Assembly: GCA_964014735.1 (NCBI GenBank)
Contig: CAXHBH010000005.1
Location: 32,934-96,933, forward strand
Length of the DNA: 64,000 nt
From: UBA7446 sp964014735
Lineage (GTDB): Bacteria > Bacteroidota > Bacteroidia > Flavobacteriales > Flavobacteriaceae
Direction: 5' to 3'
Positions 62,252 through 64,000 of the stretch are shown here, in pieces. How positions within the stretch are numbered: position 1 is the first letter of the stretch; every line of letters starts with the position of its first letter. The notes below the pieces were generated by a model. That model saw nothing but the letters and a program-made list of their open reading frames with translations. It was not told where the DNA came from and ran no database searches. The position numbers were made by a program, and so were the translations under genes.

Positions 62252-63316
62252 ATGAAGCTTAAATATCCTAACGTCCATAAGGACAAATCACAACTTACCT
62301 ATATTTCGTTTTACTTAGATGGGAAAAGACATAGGTTATACAACGGTAAACGAATTGGGTCAAATATAGACCCCAATTCATTCCCCATTAAAGACAGATT
62401 AACATATTCCTACTTACTTGCTGCAGAAGTTTATAAGTACCTTTTAGAAGGCAACAAACTTATCCCGCGTAAGGGATGTTTAGGGTTGGATAAGAGTTCT
62501 AATCGTGAACAAATTTATAGGTCGTATAAGCTAAAAATGGAGCAATCAACCTCTTCAAGCTACAAACAAATGCTCACCCACTGCTATAGCATAATAAACA
62601 ACTCTTTTGAGGGTGATAAAATAAGTTCTAAAAAGCTTTTAAATTATCTTAACCAATATACTAATCACACCTCATATAACACTGTTAGAAGGCATATAAA
62701 CGTGATTCTCAATAAAGCTGTTGAGTTGGGTCTTGAGTCTAATCCGCTGCGCCTGGTTCGCTCTAAACGAACCAAGGCGAAGCTACATAAGCCTTTTACT
62801 AATCTAAGAGAAGTCCTAGAGGAGGTTAAATCATATAATTTTAATCTATACCTGTGCTGTTTAATGACCTTCGGGTGTCTTCTGCGACCTCACAGAGAGA
62901 TTAGAGAGCTTACTTGGTGTGACTTTTCTGATGACCTCAGCCAAATAAATTTATCTGGTGAAAGAAATAAATCTGGTAAGAACAGGATAGTGCCTGTGCC
63001 CTACTATGTTCAAGAGGAACTTTTGAAAAAAAATAGGGGACTCAATATATTTACGGGTACTACTCAACCATACTCAGAGGACTACTTTAAAGGGCTGTGG
63101 ACTAAGTTTAAGAAGCAATCTAAAACCCTTGAGCCAGACCAAACTCTATACTCTTTTAGGCATTCTGGGGCTATTGAAATATTCAAGAGAACAGGCTCAT
63201 TACACAAGCTACAAAGAGCTATGGGGCATTCAAGTTTAAGTGTATCTCTTACCTACTTAAGAGGACTAGAAGTAGCAGAACTAAAAGAAGAAGATATGCC
63301 TATGATATGTTTATAA
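62252..63316 (+). CDS. Second tyrosine recombinase (integrase)
   Basis: This 354-residue protein is unrelated in detail to the first. It has an N-terminal arm/core-binding part (about 1-165) and a catalytic domain with Arg212 (LLRPHREIREL), Lys240 (RNKSGKNR), Arg303 in YSFRHSG, His326 (MGHSS) and nucleophile Tyr335 (LTYLRG). The usual His of the HxxR box is replaced by Tyr300. Its start lies 76 bases after the 15-base tRNA-like core, which suggests that it recombines there. Confidence 0.9.
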   Translation: MKLKYPNVHKDKSQLTYISFYLDGKRHRLYNGKRIGSNIDPNSFPIKDRLTYSYLLAAEVYKYLLEGNKLIPRKGCLGLDKSSNREQIYRSYKLKMEQSTSSSYKQMLTHCYSIINNSFEGDKISSKKLLNYLNQYTNHTSYNTVRRHINVILNKAVELGLESNPLRLVRSKRTKAKLHKPFTNLREVLEEVKSYNFNLYLCCLMTFGCLLRPHREIRELTWCDFSDDLSQINLSGERNKSGKNRIVPVPYYVQEELLKKNRGLNIFTGTTQPYSEDYFKGLWTKFKKQSKTLEPDQTLYSFRHSGAIEIFKRTGSLHKLQRAMGHSSLSVSLTYLRGLEVAELKEEDMPMICL

Positions 63317-63402
63317 GAGTGGTTAAAAATTATTGATTAAACTATGTTTTAAAATATGAAAGATTAATGTTAAGTTTTAAATTAGGTGAAAAATAATTCA
63401 GG

Positions 63403-64000
63403 ATGAAAAAAATATTTACACTTTTAGCATTAACTATTTCATTTAGTATGAATGCGCAATTAACAGCTGTTACTGAAGGCGGTAATACAGGGCAAAGACT
63501 ATCTACATCAAATGCTTCCAATCACGGAGATATAGGTTTTAATGCAGTTGATTTGAGTTATCAAAGCTCATCAAGTTCAACACGTGGTGCGACAGGAAAT
63601 TATTCTACAGCAATGGGAAGACAAACAAAGGCAAGTGGATATGCTTCTACAGCAATGGGATATTACACATCAGCAAGTGGATATTCTTCTACAGCAATGG
63701 GATATTACACACTTGCAAATGGATTGTATTCTACAGCAATGGGAAGAAGCACAGAAGCAAGTGGAGATTATTCGACAGCAATGGGAAGAAGCACAACAGC
63801 AAGTGATTATGCCTCAACCGTAATTGGACAATACAATTCTTCAGGTGATTCAGTTACTAATAATGCTTTATTTTTTTCTACTTCAAACACAGCTTTTGTC
63901 ATTGGAAATGGTGCAGACTCCTCTAACAAATCGGATGCTTTTAAGGTAATGTTTAACGGAGATGCTTATATATCATCAAGTCTATACCTTGGAGGAACGG
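63403..64000 (+). CDS. Second secreted YadA-head repeat protein (partial, C-terminus outside window)
   Basis: From the ATG at 63403 the frame is open to the window end (199 codons). The signal peptide is almost identical to that of the first adhesin. It is followed by a GNTGQRLSTSNASNHGDIG module that in the first protein lies in the middle (about 252-284). Five or so 14-residue head repeats (STAMGRQTKASGYA) come next, then the VIGQYNSSG and NKSDAFKVMFNGD module. An S74 chaperone is expected beyond the edge. It lies 86 bases after the second recombinase on the same strand. Confidence 0.88.
   Translation, partial: MKKIFTLLALTISFSMNAQLTAVTEGGNTGQRLSTSNASNHGDIGFNAVDLSYQSSSSSTRGATGNYSTAMGRQTKASGYASTAMGYYTSASGYSSTAMGYYTLANGLYSTAMGRSTEASGDYSTAMGRSTTASDYASTVIGQYNSSGDSVTNNALFFSTSNTAFVIGNGADSSNKSDAFKVMFNGDAYISSSLYLGGT

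Larger units (their letters stand above)
62161..64000. mobile_element. Second putative integrative element, left part only
   Basis: It starts at the second anticodon-like core and repeats the plan of the first element: core, short gap of 76 bases, recombinase pointing inward, then a secreted YadA-head protein. The gap holds TTAACTGGCA and TTAACTGACA (62229-62250 area), a possible own pair of arm sites different from those of element 1. The right end is outside the window, so its independence from element 1 is not proven. Confidence 0.45.

Overview
The window is a compact, AT-rich chromosome segment from a marine-type member of the Bacteroidetes, most likely family Flavobacteriaceae. The evidence is gene content: an alternative complex III cytochrome, DUF2723, DUF4270, DUF3078 and DUF2480 proteins, a type IX secretion sorting tail, and a suf operon in the order sufABCDSE-sufT. 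The promoters agree, with repeated copies of the Bacteroidetes -7 element TAnnTTTG and almost no Shine-Dalgarno sites. No species assignment is made.

Positions 1-57,000 are mostly core genome. From left to right these are: a partial actA cytochrome; a SPOR protein; the rimP-nusA-infB operon (minus strand); tRNA-Gln; a large DUF2723 membrane protein; a cysteine-free thioredoxin-fold protein; polA; rplM-rpsI; rpsB-tsf; pyrH-frr; an RND/MMPL exporter; asnS; rpoN; a DUF4270 lipoprotein with a short GlgA-like protein; panC-panD; a UPF0104 membrane protein; radA; tas; xth; glyS; an Ig-like lipoprotein; a nitrilase; sdhCAB; a sortilin-like repeat protein; pepP; thiL; the suf operon; and hflX-lpxH-queD-enoyl-CoA hydratase. 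Convergent neighbours often overlap by a few bases.

Two places break the core pattern. The first is the sdh locus (about 38.8-40.0 kb). The sdhA reading frame carries about 122 extra N-terminal residues that resemble the arm-binding domain of a Bacteroidetes tyrosine integrase. They are fused in frame to an otherwise normal SdhA. An AT-rich sdhC lies beside it, with GTGTTACAAA-type repeats on both sides. This looks like the fossil of an integrative element.

The second is the right end (57.0-64.0 kb), which appears to hold two small integrative elements placed head to tail at tRNA-Ala(GGC). The first is about 5.1 kb. It has a tyrosine recombinase, a minus-strand HUH-type endonuclease followed by a 45-residue ribbon-helix-helix protein, and two secreted cargo proteins: a FISUMP protein with a type IX tail, and a YadA-head repeat protein with an S74 self-cleaving chaperone. 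A 15-base copy of the tRNA anticodon stem-loop lies at its right end, and a paired 21-base direct repeat lies just inside each end. Next to the second 15-base copy, a different recombinase starts. It is followed by a second YadA-head protein that shares modules with the first and runs off the window. The proposed biology is a family of minimal tRNA-targeting elements that spread surface proteins. The att assignment is an inference, and the missing tRNA 3' half at the right copy is an unresolved problem for it.
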